Source: Beta vulgaris subsp. vulgaris (lineage: Eukaryota > Streptophyta > Magnoliopsida > Caryophyllales > Amaranthaceae). Taken from it: a stretch of DNA of 64,000 bases. This document shows, one piece after another, positions 22,672 to 32,879 of the stretch (its first letter is position 1; the number at the start of each line of letters is the position of its first letter). The stretch spans positions 41,080,035-41,144,034 of the forward strand of contig NC_079209.1 of the NCBI RefSeq assembly GCF_026745355.1. The letters run 5' to 3'. Both the position numbers and the translations under genes were made by a program. Below the pieces are notes generated by a model, which was given only the letters and a program-made list of their open reading frames with translations, did no database searches and was not told the origin of the DNA.

Positions 22672-23500
22672 ATTCTTTCTTGTTTTTAATAGTTGTGCCC
22701 AAGAATTTGACATGTATGTCAATGCACGACTTTGAGTATTAATATCTTTCCTTATGTATAAGTAAAAATTCTAAAAAAATTATTTTATAAAAATACATAA
22801 TAAACTTATCTAACAAGATCCTATATTTTTTTATATATAAAGGTAATTCAAAAGAGGATTAGGAGGGCCCTCCATACAAGGGTAACTCTGAATGCACTAT
22901 TTATAAGGATTGAGTTTAGACTCGAATTCTTACTATCTTCAATGAGAGAATGAGAATCAACAAAGTCTCTAACATTACATATCTCTACTTTGTTTGCTTC
23001 TTTGTAGATGTGATTGATGCTCCGAGAGTTGAAAGAATTATGGAGGAACTCTATGTCTTCTATGATGTTTTCAATATGCCAAGGAGGATCCTAGAGTACT
23101 TGGACTGCTTTGATGACTAGCAGATTGTTCCTTTTATTAATAGATTTCGAAAACCTTCTTTAATGGTCAGTAGAATTCCATGTTGAAGAGTTGTGGATTC
23201 ATCTATATATGTAGACTTGAGTTTTGCACAAATTGTAAGTGCATGTCTTGTGAAGCTTCCCTTGATGGTCGCGGATGATTACACCAGCTGCAGTAGAGGA
23301 GGAGCAAACAACATAATCATCGAAATTGAATTTGAAGGAAAAAATGGGTAGGAGATTAATCTTCCTCCTCCAAAGGGATTATTTTATAATCTAATGATGG
23401 TGCCTTCATTACTGATAGCATATTAGGTTCTTAATACTGCTTTAAAGTCACTTTACCTGCTGTAGAATGAGCTCTATGGGGACGATTTTCGTTTTTCTTG
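22672..23500. other. No recognised gene
   Basis: A short open stretch near 23006-23117 would encode VIDAPRVERIMEELYVFYDV. I recognise no family and see no flanking gene structure with confidence. Confidence 0.3.
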
Positions 23501-23520
23501 TGTTTATAGTCATTGGGTGT

Positions 23521-23913
23521 ATTGCAGGAGAAGGGTGCAGTGCTTGTTGGAACTTCAAAAGACCTGTACAAGGCCAATTATGAGCTGAAATATGATAAAA
23601 AAAGCTATTATATGGAGTTTTACTTTAAAGAGAAGTATAAAGGTATAGTTGCAATTCAGTTTCACTGTGTATATTATATATTGTTCTTCCTCATGCTTAG
23701 TTTCTTGGTCTCTCTTCTTTTAAGTAGGCAAAGTCACAAACTGGGACTCTAATCAGCACAATTTGCAGCTGGCATTTGGAGTAACTGAGTTTTTGGACTG
23801 CAATGTGCTGAGCTTAGGGGTAGAGATATACCTGATTTGAGAGAGAAAGTTCTTCCTGTTCTGGAGATATTCAAAGATGTAGCTGACAACACTTTATGTG
23901 CCCCATTCTCAAG
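23521..23913 (+). pseudogene. Exon-like remnants of an unidentified gene
   Basis: One exon-like block follows a GCAG (about 23529-23641; VLVGTSKDLYKANYELKYD) and ends at AG/GTATAG. Another begins near 23728 (KVTNWDSNQHNLQLAFG) and, with a frame change, continues as GRDIPDLREKVLPVLEIF to a GTATGC donor near 23914. The blocks look like real coding sequence with spliceable borders, but I do not recognise the family. They lie with debris of other genes, so transposon capture is the likeliest origin. Confidence 0.4.
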
Positions 23914-24667
23914 GTATGCATGTCATTCCTTATTTGATTACAAGGAGACTAAATCCCTTGCTCATCTATCTTGTAAGAAAATAAATGGGCAGTAGTACTA
24001 TATATAGTGACATTGTATTTACATTCAAACTTTATTTTCTAGATTATTAAGTTGTAAAAAGTCTCCCACATGTCTAAATAATTCATCTAGATTTCTATAC
24101 CCCCTAAATCAGAGTCAAAAGTAAGATTTTTATTTTGGACTAACGTTGTTTGGCACATGAAAGCAATTTTTCATTAGCAAATATAAGATGAAGTGAATTA
24201 ACATAAACTCTCCACAAACAATCTTTGAACTTTGTGATTCCATCAAGATCCTTCAATAATCTATACGATGGAAGCATTTAAGATTTATGGCAGGGAAAGC
24301 CAAGTAATTAGATCAACAGTATAAAATCCTTTTTTGAATTACCTACTATATTCATATGCAGAAACACAGAGTATCTTCTAGTTTGTGTAGTGTGTACCCT
24401 TCATAATGAAACCTTGATTTATCAACACATGAAGTAACTGAGTGATATGTGTCATCAAGTTAGAAAAAATTAGGAAAAATATAATAGATAACTAGAATTA
24501 GATGCATCCTTGATTTTCTATTCTGTTTTTTGGTCTTGGCAGCCATAAGATAAACAAAGATGTTTCTACATAATGAAACCTATGGTTTTTTTTCTTAAAA
24601 TTGATACAATGATACAATACTGAAACCCCAACAAAGAAGGAAACCAAGAAAATAAACATACAAAAAC

Positions 24668-24769
24668 CTGTGAATCGCTTTTCTGGCAAGTGATGAAACT
24701 TTGCATACTCCTCTTCTCCTTGCTCTATCTTGTATAGCTGTAAAATCAAAGGCATTCTAGTCGCGATAC
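24668..24769 (-). pseudogene. Dynamin-related protein 1-like exon fragment
   Basis: A single 102-base exon with a CAG acceptor before 24769 and AG/GT donor after 24668. It encodes [20 protein letters not shown] followed by [12 protein letters not shown]. This resembles the GTPase-domain segment of plant DRP1 dynamins (GIVTRRPLVLQL, then EYAEFLHLP and RFTDF). No other DRP1 exons are recognisable nearby and the Walker A and DxxG motifs are absent, so this is an isolated, presumably captured exon. Identity rests on one short segment. Confidence 0.6.
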
Positions 24770-24839
24770 CTGCAAACACACAATAAAAGTAGCCTAACTA
24801 AATAGTCAAGTACTCCATGTTCTATGGTTTAATGCTCTA

Positions 24840-25080
24840 TTATGTCTACCATGAGACGTTCTGATTCGATCCTTAATCATCCTGACTCGGTTCTATCTCT
24901 TGAGGATTTCGCCATACCCGCTAATTGGTCCATGATTCATGTAAATGCATCTTCTATTATCCTTATGGTCAATGGCAGGCTAGTTGGTGTTTTACGAGAT
25001 TGTGATGGAGATTGACAGCGCGGGTTTTACTAGCGAAGCTATGACATTAATCTGAAATCGACTCTTAGGCTAAACAGTGT
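24840..25080 (+). pseudogene. Possible LINE RNase H remnant
   Basis: The translation contains NWSMIHVNASS followed by LVGVLRDCDGDWQRGF with one stop. It resembles the start of the RNase H-like domain in plant LINEs (W-K-N-V-D-G, then G-V-L-R-D). Short and degraded. Confidence 0.35.
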
Positions 25081-25467
25081 TTTTTAGTGTATAATTCCAA
25101 GTGGCATGCTGATTAAAAGTTGTTTTGAGTGTATGTGCTGAGTGGAACTTGTCCTGTGCTATGTAACTGATGTCCTATGGATGGAAAATGTTTCCAATCT
25201 CCTTCAAATTTTAAGTAATGTCTTTATGCTTTGTAACTAAATTTAGTTCACTTGCTGATGGAGTTATGGGAAAAGATAAGGAGAATATGCCTATGGTAAG
25301 AGATGCCAGTCTATACAGTCTCCACCATCATAACACATCATATGAGCTTGCAGTCTGTCATTGGAATTAAATGTTATTAATGCTGGTTCTCGAATGTGTT
25401 GCTGCTAGTGGTGCTGAAAAAAATTCTCCTTTTTTTCCTAAAAATTTTCTTTGTATTTACACTTCAG

Positions 25468-25758
25468 ACTGAAGACAAGGCAATGGTTATGTGCTTCGTT
25501 GAATTTAATGACTCAAAATGTGCACTTACAGCTATGGAAGCGCTTCAAGGTTAGATCTGATTTTCCTTATCTGCTCATTGTCTCCTCATTATCTTTTGTA
25601 TTTGTCATGAGATGTACTATAAATTTCCCTTGTTTGATTTTTTGTATACTGCTGCTCATGTATGATTAAAATATTAAGAGCCCAAATTTTTTGGTTGATT
25701 GAGGAGTAAGTTGGCTAACAGAAGCCTGAAGGTGGTGCTAATGCACTCAATATTAACA
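25468..25758 (+). pseudogene. RRM protein exon fragments (NSR-like)
   Basis: An exon with CAG acceptor and AG/GT donor (25468-25549) encodes KAMVMCFVEFNDSKCALTAM followed by EALQG, the RNP1 half of an RNA-recognition motif. It is close to the plant nuclear-speckle RNA-binding protein group as I remember it. A second block (about 25722-25758) reads KPEGGANALNI, consistent with the segment after the RRM in that family. The first RRM half and the rest of the gene are missing. It is probably a captured or degenerate fragment. Confidence 0.5.
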
Positions 25759-25919
25759 GGTCACCATCTCTGATTTGCTAACTTGAGTTTCAGTTGTTGA
25801 ATATGGTTTTTATTTTCTTTTTTTGGGGTGTTATTGGGACTCTAGACTATGTTCCTTTCTTTCCCGTGCTCTAATTATTTTGTGGGTAAATACCAACATA
25901 AAAACTTCCTATCTATTCA

Positions 25920-26138
25920 GTGATTGACCGTCTGTTTCCAAAATTTCATTGCAGTTTAAGACTACTACTTCATAAAGTAGCAGCCACAGACCATCACAAA
26001 GGGGAAACCCAATCAGAACAGTCTGATGCTCGAAGACTCAGCACATCTCAAGCTTTTGTGGAAAAACTATTGGAAGAGAGTCTTGCAAAGCTTCAGGAAG
26101 AGGTTTCTGGTGGTGCGGTAGCTGGCGTGGTGGTGTAG
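25920..26138 (+). pseudogene. Short coding-like remnant, unidentified
   Basis: The translation contains RLSTSQAFVEKLLEESLAKL followed by QEEVSGG and a stop. It could be the 3' end of a real gene: helical and acidic, followed by an AT-rich stretch with ATAAAATT near 26270. No family was recognised. It may belong with the exon debris upstream. Confidence 0.3.
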
Positions 26139-26389
26139 TACCTCGGCATTGGCAGTGGCTCGGACTATTATTAGATTGAAGTTGTTGTATTAGATTTTAG
26201 TTACAATGTAATTATACTATTATAGTACTAAATTTTGGTATTAGATTGTAATTATATATATTTAATTTAAATAAAATTCTCATTTGTTTAATTCTCAATT
26301 TTTGTTATTCTGACATTATAATAATTGAAAGTTAATAAAATGAATTAAATAAAAATAATAAAGTAAAACTTTGGGCAAGTGAAAGCTGA

Positions 26390-26816
26390 TAATGATGGGT
26401 CTCTTTGAGCATTTGGTTTCAACATTTAGCGTCCGAAATTTCATCATTAGTGTCCGCCTAGAAGGTTGGACGCTAATTAGCGTCCGATCCTTATAATTAG
26501 CGACCGCTTATAAGCGGATGCTAATTAGCGTCCAACCTGCAAACGGACGCTACATAATGGTAAGCTTATAAGCGGTCGCTAATTATAAGGATCGGACGCT
26601 AATTAGTGTCCAACCTTCTAGGCGGACGCTAATGATGAAATTTCGGACGCTAAATGTTTAACGTCCGCTTAACGGACGCTAATTGGACAATTAGCGACCA
26701 GGGGTTTTGCATCAGCCTTTTAGCGTCCGAAAACGGACGCTAATCTCTTTAGCGTCCGATCCCGTGTTTTTAGCGTCCGATTTTGGCAGACGGAAAAGAG
26801 TGACATTCTTGTTGTG
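26390..26816 (-). mobile_element. CACTA-like terminus with AGCGTCCG subterminal repeats
   Basis: AGCGTCCG or its complement CGGACGCT recurs over a dozen times in 400 bases. The block ends ...GTGACATTCTTGTTGTG, reading CACAACAAGAATGTCAC on the minus strand, which is one base from the common CACTACAAGAA start. Subterminal repeats plus such a terminus suggest the right end of a second CACTA element. The left end was not found, and the gene debris at 23.5-26.1 kb may be its cargo. Confidence 0.6.
26421..26658. repeat. Inverted repeat, 95-bp arms, 48-bp loop
   Basis: Arms 26421-26515 and 26564-26658 are complementary except at two positions, both C/T-type differences within CpG contexts. The arms consist of AGCGTCCG motifs. 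A transcript through this would fold into a long, nearly perfect hairpin. Confidence 0.93.
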
Positions 26817-28107
26817 ATTCCACAAAACAAGTGTAGGAGAATTTGAGTGGGAGGAACGAAGAGACGAGGATATGTAGAGAAAAGAGAGCATGTAAAGTGA
26901 CAGTAGTCAATAGTTGTATGTAGGATCCATTTTGCATGATAGAAGTGGGATTTGTGTAATATATCTGGATAGTTTTTAACTATTGAAACATATCATTATG
27001 TTCCTTCAAGACACCCCAAATTAAGAAGATGAGCTTAATGATTACATTTTTCCTTGTATTTGATAGATTGCAAGGTGGGAAGTACGGATTAGGAGGAGTA
27101 TGAAACTGGAGCTTATTTTCTAACTTTAGGGAGATCTTAATTATGCAAAGTTTTGAGAATTTGATGCACTAACAGATGAGATGATATGTAGTTTCTTCTT
27201 AAATGTTGAACAATCCGCAAATAATATTGAAAGGGATTGTTTTTCTTTTGATTATGAATAATGTCTCAAGCTCCTAAACTGTTATGACAAATCTGCCATA
27301 GAAATTCTTAAGTTTCGGTGGTATTATGTCAAGGCCAAAACAATCTGAATGGCCATTTCTCCTCGTGATCTAGATCAAGATTATGAGCCAACTAAGTTGC
27401 TGATAAAATTGTGAACCTAAGTTCCCATTTAATTTGGGGTTGTACCCCCCAGAATTGTGTCTTTTCTTTACAAGATCATATATGATTATGATTTTCCTTG
27501 CATATACATAATAAAAGAGGGTTAAAGTAGCTAGAAAATGCGAATAATATCAAAAGTCAATATGAGACAATAATTTAATGGAGGAAGTGGAATTTTCTAT
27601 GTAGATGGCAACTCAATGTTACCCCAAATATGTTAAAAAAAAATAATAAAAAAAAAAAAAAATGAACTCATCAATGTTATCCCGAATAAAAGCAAAATAA
27701 AACATGAAATGATTAATGTTACCCCAAACTAAAAAGATTTCACATGACAAATTAGGGCTTTGCCTAATTCATAATCGTTCTATATAATTTTTTGTACAAA
27801 TCATCAACATAAGTAATATGTCAAGTAAAATAAGTGGTATATTTAATCAATACAGTTGTATATTTGAACCATAAACATTACTATAATAATATACTAATAA
27901 TCATATTATATGTTGGGTTTTCATATATATAGCACGCAAAAATGTTTCGATCAAAAGATATTTAAAATAGTTTCAGTTTAGGCATTTCTAAACAAATACT
28001 CTATAAAGGTCTACGAACGCAGACTCATTCTTTATTTTAGGGGCACTGTAGTCTAGATTGTCTGCCCCTTCTACCTTTAGTATATAATGAAACACAAGAG
28101 CAACTAC
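26817..28107. other. No recognised gene
   Basis: AT-rich sequence with an A-run near 27638-27662 and two ATGTTACCCC-type repeats (about 27616 and 27716). Nothing coding was recognised. Confidence 0.4.
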
Positions 28108-28509
28108 TTTTTACTGAGGAGTGATAAATCACTAACAGCTAGAGGGCAATTGCCCTCTAACAAGGACCAAGTACTAAAAACAAAAAGTTGGAAGTGTTCA
28201 CTTTTAAAAAACAAAAAGCACAAATGTCAAGATATAACATTATTAAAAAAACAAAAGGACAATAGTACAATTGTTTGATTTTTGCTTTTTCATTCTTCTA
28301 CCTCCCTCCAAACTTTACCAAGTGAATAAATTTTAAGAATATGTCTGCATTGTTCAACAATCTATAAAATGAATTTTGAGTTCTCTAACCAATAATGATA
28401 TGTCTGCATTGTTCAACAATGAAAAATACTCCAAAAAAATACTTAAATTAAATAAACAAAAATTAATTATAGCATTTGGAGTTCAAGAATTACAAAATAA
28501 GAAACCGGA

Positions 28510-28975
28510 ATTATAGCAGACTAATGTAGCTTTACCACAAACATGGGTTGGTTTAGAATAAGCCAGTATAGTTTAAACACAAACATGGGTTAGTTTAGCA
28601 TAGATTAGTGTAGTTTAACCACAAGTTTAGCATAGATTAGTGTAGTTTAACCATAAACATGGGTTGCTATATCGCAGACTAGTGCAGTTTCACCAGAAAT
28701 ATGGGTTGGTTTAGCATAAACAAGTGTAGTTCAAACACAAACATGGGTTAGTTTAGCATATATTATTGTAGTTTAACCACAAGTTTATCATAGATTAGTG
28801 TAGTTTAACCATAAACATGGGTTGCTATAGCGTAGACTATTGTAGTTTCACCACAAACATGAGTTGGTTTAGCAAAAATCAGTTAGTTTAAACACAAACA
28901 TGGGTCAGTTTAGCATATATCAGTGTAGTTTTACCACAAGTTTAGCATAAATTAGTGTAGTTTAACCATAATAAG
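28510..28975. repeat. Tandem array with about 157-bp higher-order unit, 3 copies
   Basis: Short units of 35-45 bases built on GTGTAGTTTAACCACAAACA and TGGGTTGGTTTAGCATA repeat about eleven times. The order of variants repeats at roughly 28520, 28680 and 28840, giving a higher-order unit of about 157 bases. It lies inside the non-autonomous Mutator-like element. Confidence 0.85.
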
Positions 28976-29140
28976 AATATAATCTTTCTCTTAGTTCGCC
29001 CAAGAATATTTCTTATTACTCTTTTTTTTTACATTTACTATACAAATAATAAGAAAAATCTTCTCTTTTTTTGTTGGAAATTCTATGAATTTGTCTGTCG
29101 AGTAGTTGGTAGACTAGACTACTGTTACTCCTTCAGTAAA

Positions 29141-29275
29141 GTTGCAAGAGGTGTCAAGTAAGCATGAAGGAGGAGAGAGGAAGTACAAAGGAGAGAGGAG
29201 AGAGGAATGAGAAAGTTGCAAGAGGTGTCAAGTAAGCATGAAGGAGGAGAGAGGAGAAAGGAATCAGAAAATTGT
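29141..29275. repeat. Direct repeat, 74-bp unit, 2 copies
   Basis: GTTGCAAGAGGTGTCAAGTA followed by a purine-rich GGAGGAGAGAGGA tail starts at 29141 and again at 29215. Confidence 0.85.
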
Positions 29276-29394
29276 ACTCTTCTTTTTATTTTTTTAAAGT
29301 TAAACCTTCTCACTTTTTTTTTATTACACTTGAGTCCTTGTTAGAGGGTAATTGCCCTCTAACTATTAGTGATTTATCATTCCTCCTTTTTACT

Positions 29395-31140
29395 TGCCTC
29401 AACTTATCCACCAGAATAATCATGATACTACTCAAATCATTCCATATTATTGGATACACTTTGACCTTGTTATTTTAGAAATCATATCAATTGATGTGGG
29501 ATAGACGATAATCAGAAGTTTGTTACTTAATATGAGATAGAGGGGCTATATAGTAGATACAACTACACGTGACTTGCCAACGGTGTCTGACCTTTTCTCA
29601 CAATTACATTATCGTAACAAAATACCAATCCCTCGACTCCTAGTTATCCTTGCGTTCGGAAAATAAGAAAATTTTGTATTTTCACAAATGCTGCTTTTCA
29701 AGTTACCCAAGTAATTGCTAGAGTTTATCATATCGTCTTACCTCTAGATAATTCGAATTTGGCTGCTCTAAAACAATTGCAGCAATATTTCATACAATCA
29801 TGGTCCTTATTGTTTTTTGGACATCCGCAAAATTTGCTTTAATTAAAACACAAAGTATAAACTAGGGATAGTACATTCAAATGATAAATAGCGAAAAAAC
29901 TAACACTAAACTGAGCTTTAACAGCTCTTACATAGCATAAAAAGTAAAACCAAAAAGACGTTGTAAACCACCTGGTTACCTTACCAGTCTATATGAAACT
30001 CTTATTGGGCAGTTGTTGGTCGGGTTGGGATGTATGTATTGCTGAATAGGACCTGATGTAATGTGATGGAGACTATTGAGATTCTAAACAAAAGAGGAAC
30101 TTCAAAGATATATTCCCACATCTCATCTTGTAGAATCATATGTTCACAAGATGACAAGTACCAAGGTCCTTAAAAGAGAAATTTTCTCGGGATTCTATGG
30201 ATTGAACTAATAAAGAATTCACTTCCTTTTGTGACCTCAGAGGGTTGTCTTAGGTTTCTCCATACGAGGCTGAAACTCAAAACATGTGGAGATAGAAACT
30301 TGTGCCAAATTAAATTGGAGGGCCTCAACAAGATGCAATTTTGAGGTACATTGAAAACTAACGTCATCCAATGAACTTGGGGTGAATTGAATTGTTTTAG
30401 TACATCGCGCACATGATTCGAAGATCCAAAGTTGCAATCCTTAGTATAGAAGATCGAACCACAGCACATATGATCTGTAAAAGAAATTGTGCACCATCTT
30501 ATGCTCCAACACTTGAACCCCTAAAGTTACACCTACCAAGCTAAGATTTGACAAACTCCAGGAGTGATTTCCTATTGACCTTATTTCCTAGATCTTTCCT
30601 TGTCATAGGAAAACTAGCTACTTTCTATTGTTGGCCTATCACTTTCCAACACTTAATAAAGCCTGAAAACAACCATAAAAAAACAAGGAGAATTGGGGCT
30701 GGTTAAAACTAAAAATGTGCTAAAACAAAAATCTGAAGTAAGAAAATTGATGAACTAACCACCAATTTCAATGGACAATAACCTTCGACGTCTACTCTTT
30801 CCCTTATCAAACTGAAGGAAGATCTAAGAGTTGAGACAATGCAGAAGACAACTTCTTCGCTCGAAGAAAGGTGGCTTACTCGCGAACTAGGAGGCGAGGA
30901 ACAAGGAGTCGAAATGGGAGCGGGAGAGGCTCAACAACCATCGATGAGGCGGCAGCTGTCGAGCCCCTCTTGGCTTTATCACGCCACTTCTTTTCTTTTG
31001 AGGGGGAGGTTTCGTCTCGATAAAATTAAGTTCCACAATGCCTCTATCGTGGTCTTTGGAAACCCCTCCAGCTAATTGTTAGAAGTTAAATTGTTAGAAT
31101 GGTAATACTTTCATTGGAGGATTTGTTGTTTATCTAATAT
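29395..31140. other. No recognised gene
   Basis: Both strands contain only short open stretches without recognisable domains. A 78-codon plus-strand frame at 30839-31075 and a 99-codon minus-strand frame at 30170-30469 match no family I know and lack supporting gene structure. Confidence 0.4.
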
Positions 31141-31388
31141 ACTTTATCCGTTCAAAAATAAATGAAACACTTTACGCCATTTAAAATAAATGCAATGTTA
31201 CTTTACATTGGATGGGTCATCTTCATCACATGAATCCCTTTTAAATAAATACAATGTTATTTGACATTTACTTCTCTCTACCTCTCTCTTCATCACATGG
31301 ATCCCTCTTCTTATTTTTCTTTATCTCTCTCTTCTTTTAAATTCTCGTGCCTTCCCTCTACGTTTCATTTATTATATAACGGGTGAAA
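31141..31388. mobile_element. Mariner/Stowaway-like miniature element (diverged)
   Basis: The left edge ATCCGTTCAAAAATAAATGA and the right edge, read inverted, CCGTTATATAATAAATGAAA share a typical CCGTT..ATAAATGAAACG end. The interior has two diverged copies of AAATAAATNCAATGTTA. Edges are approximate and no clean TA duplication was confirmed. Confidence 0.5.
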
Positions 31389-31897
31389 TATATATATTTT
31401 GATGACGATTTATAGTGATCTTGTTGCATAAGATTAATTGCCTAGACAAGTAATCTTTCTGTTTGCTTAAATTATTCTTTTTTTTCTTTTAGGTCTTTCT
31501 AATCATGATTCTTGTGACATGAAACAAATCTTTAACTTCGATCTTAAATTCTTTGTCCGCCTCTTTTGCCCCGGGCTATTAGCTTATATCTATTGACTAG
31601 CTAAATGTCTTCTACTGTGGTTCTATTCTTTGAAACTTAATTCTTGTTTAAAAATTTGATCTGATTAATTTGTAGATTAGAAGATAATCTACTTTATATA
31701 GTGTCTATGCTTGTTTCCTTTCTTTTGGGAATAGCTTTTAGACTTACCCAACATCACAAGATGATCTTACTAATTAGTAGCCCAAATCTTTTGGTTATAT
31801 AACTAGTGGTCACTTCAATTTTTAAGATATAATTGAAGGGCACAAATTTCACTCTTTGCATGAAGATGTGATAGGAAAAAAAAACAAGGTTCCTACG

Positions 31898-31995
31898 AGA
31901 TGACATCCAAGTATTCCTTCTATCAAACCACCCAGCACAAGCCTTAGGAGATGACATCCAAGTTTACCTTCTGTCGAACCACCAGAACAAGCAAA
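31898..31995. repeat. Direct repeat, 50-bp unit, 2 copies
   Basis: GAGATGACATCCAAGT starts at 31898 and 31948, each followed by a similar CCTTCT..C.AACCACC segment. Confidence 0.75.
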
Positions 31996-32879
31996 TACAA
32001 GGCATTCAGTTTAGGCAGGCAAATTCAGGTTAATCCCCTTGGGAAGTTCGCAGTTATAAGGATACATAAGATGATTTGAGTCAGACTTGCCACAGACGGC
32101 TACCTGTCGAGACTAGACTACCACCAGAACAAGCAGCGCCTAGACTACCTGTCGAGAAGGATGTTTTGAAAGGTGAAAATGTCCTCCCAGTCTAAGGAAG
32201 ATGATGCTCTGACAGCCAGGTGTTTCTGGGAGAACTGGTCTTTAACCCATGATTCTGAGCTTGAAAATGTACGAAGAAATGAAATAAAGCAGAAAGGTGA
32301 GAGAAAATGCCTGAAGGGAAACGGAAGCTCCAAATTTGCCAGACTTGCCACATAGTTACCAGATGTTAATGATGGATGTCTCACTGTTTTATGTGAACTT
32401 CATCAAGTATATCATACAAGATATATAACTAACACCAACTTACCTTAAGACTTGAACTTCTCAGGCTCGATGTTGATATCAGTTCATGAATTTCAAGGCA
32501 ATCATTTAGGCATTAAATTTTGCAGGCAATGGCATAGATACATACTACTAACTATTCAAGTAACTCAGGAATTACGCTATTTACATACATGTCATAATTC
32601 ACCCAAGAAATGGAACAGAAAAGAAAACTAACCGTGGATACAACTAGTTACACGGAGGAAAAGATTGCTACTGGAGATACATACTGCTTTTAGAAGACAC
32701 AAAACACAACTTGGCACATCAAAAAAATATGCCATTGACGAGATCCAATAAAGTCATCCATCTCTTCTCATTATCTCCTGTTGCTGCTTCCTTCTACCAT
32801 CAGAGAAGCCGTCTGTGTGTGTGTTAGCATTTTTTTAAAATCAAATTGTCAAGCCGTGATTAGTTCTACAGACGTGTTG

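Larger units (their letters stand above)
28116..29385. mobile_element. Non-autonomous Mutator-like element with 9-bp target duplication
   Basis: Inverted ends of about 57 bases (28116-28172 and about 29328-29385) begin GAGGAGTGATAAATCAC and GAGGAATGATAAATCAC and include the palindrome AGAGGGCAATTGCCCTCT (one base changed on the right). They are flanked by an exact 9-base duplication CTTTTTACT (28107-28115 and 29386-29394). Long inverted ends with a 9-bp duplication fit a Mutator-like element. The 1.27-kb interior codes for nothing and contains two tandem-repeat blocks. Confidence 0.85.

Noticed and set aside
30170..30469. 99-codon minus-strand frame
   Set aside because: No recognisable family, no splice or promoter support and ordinary AT-rich composition.
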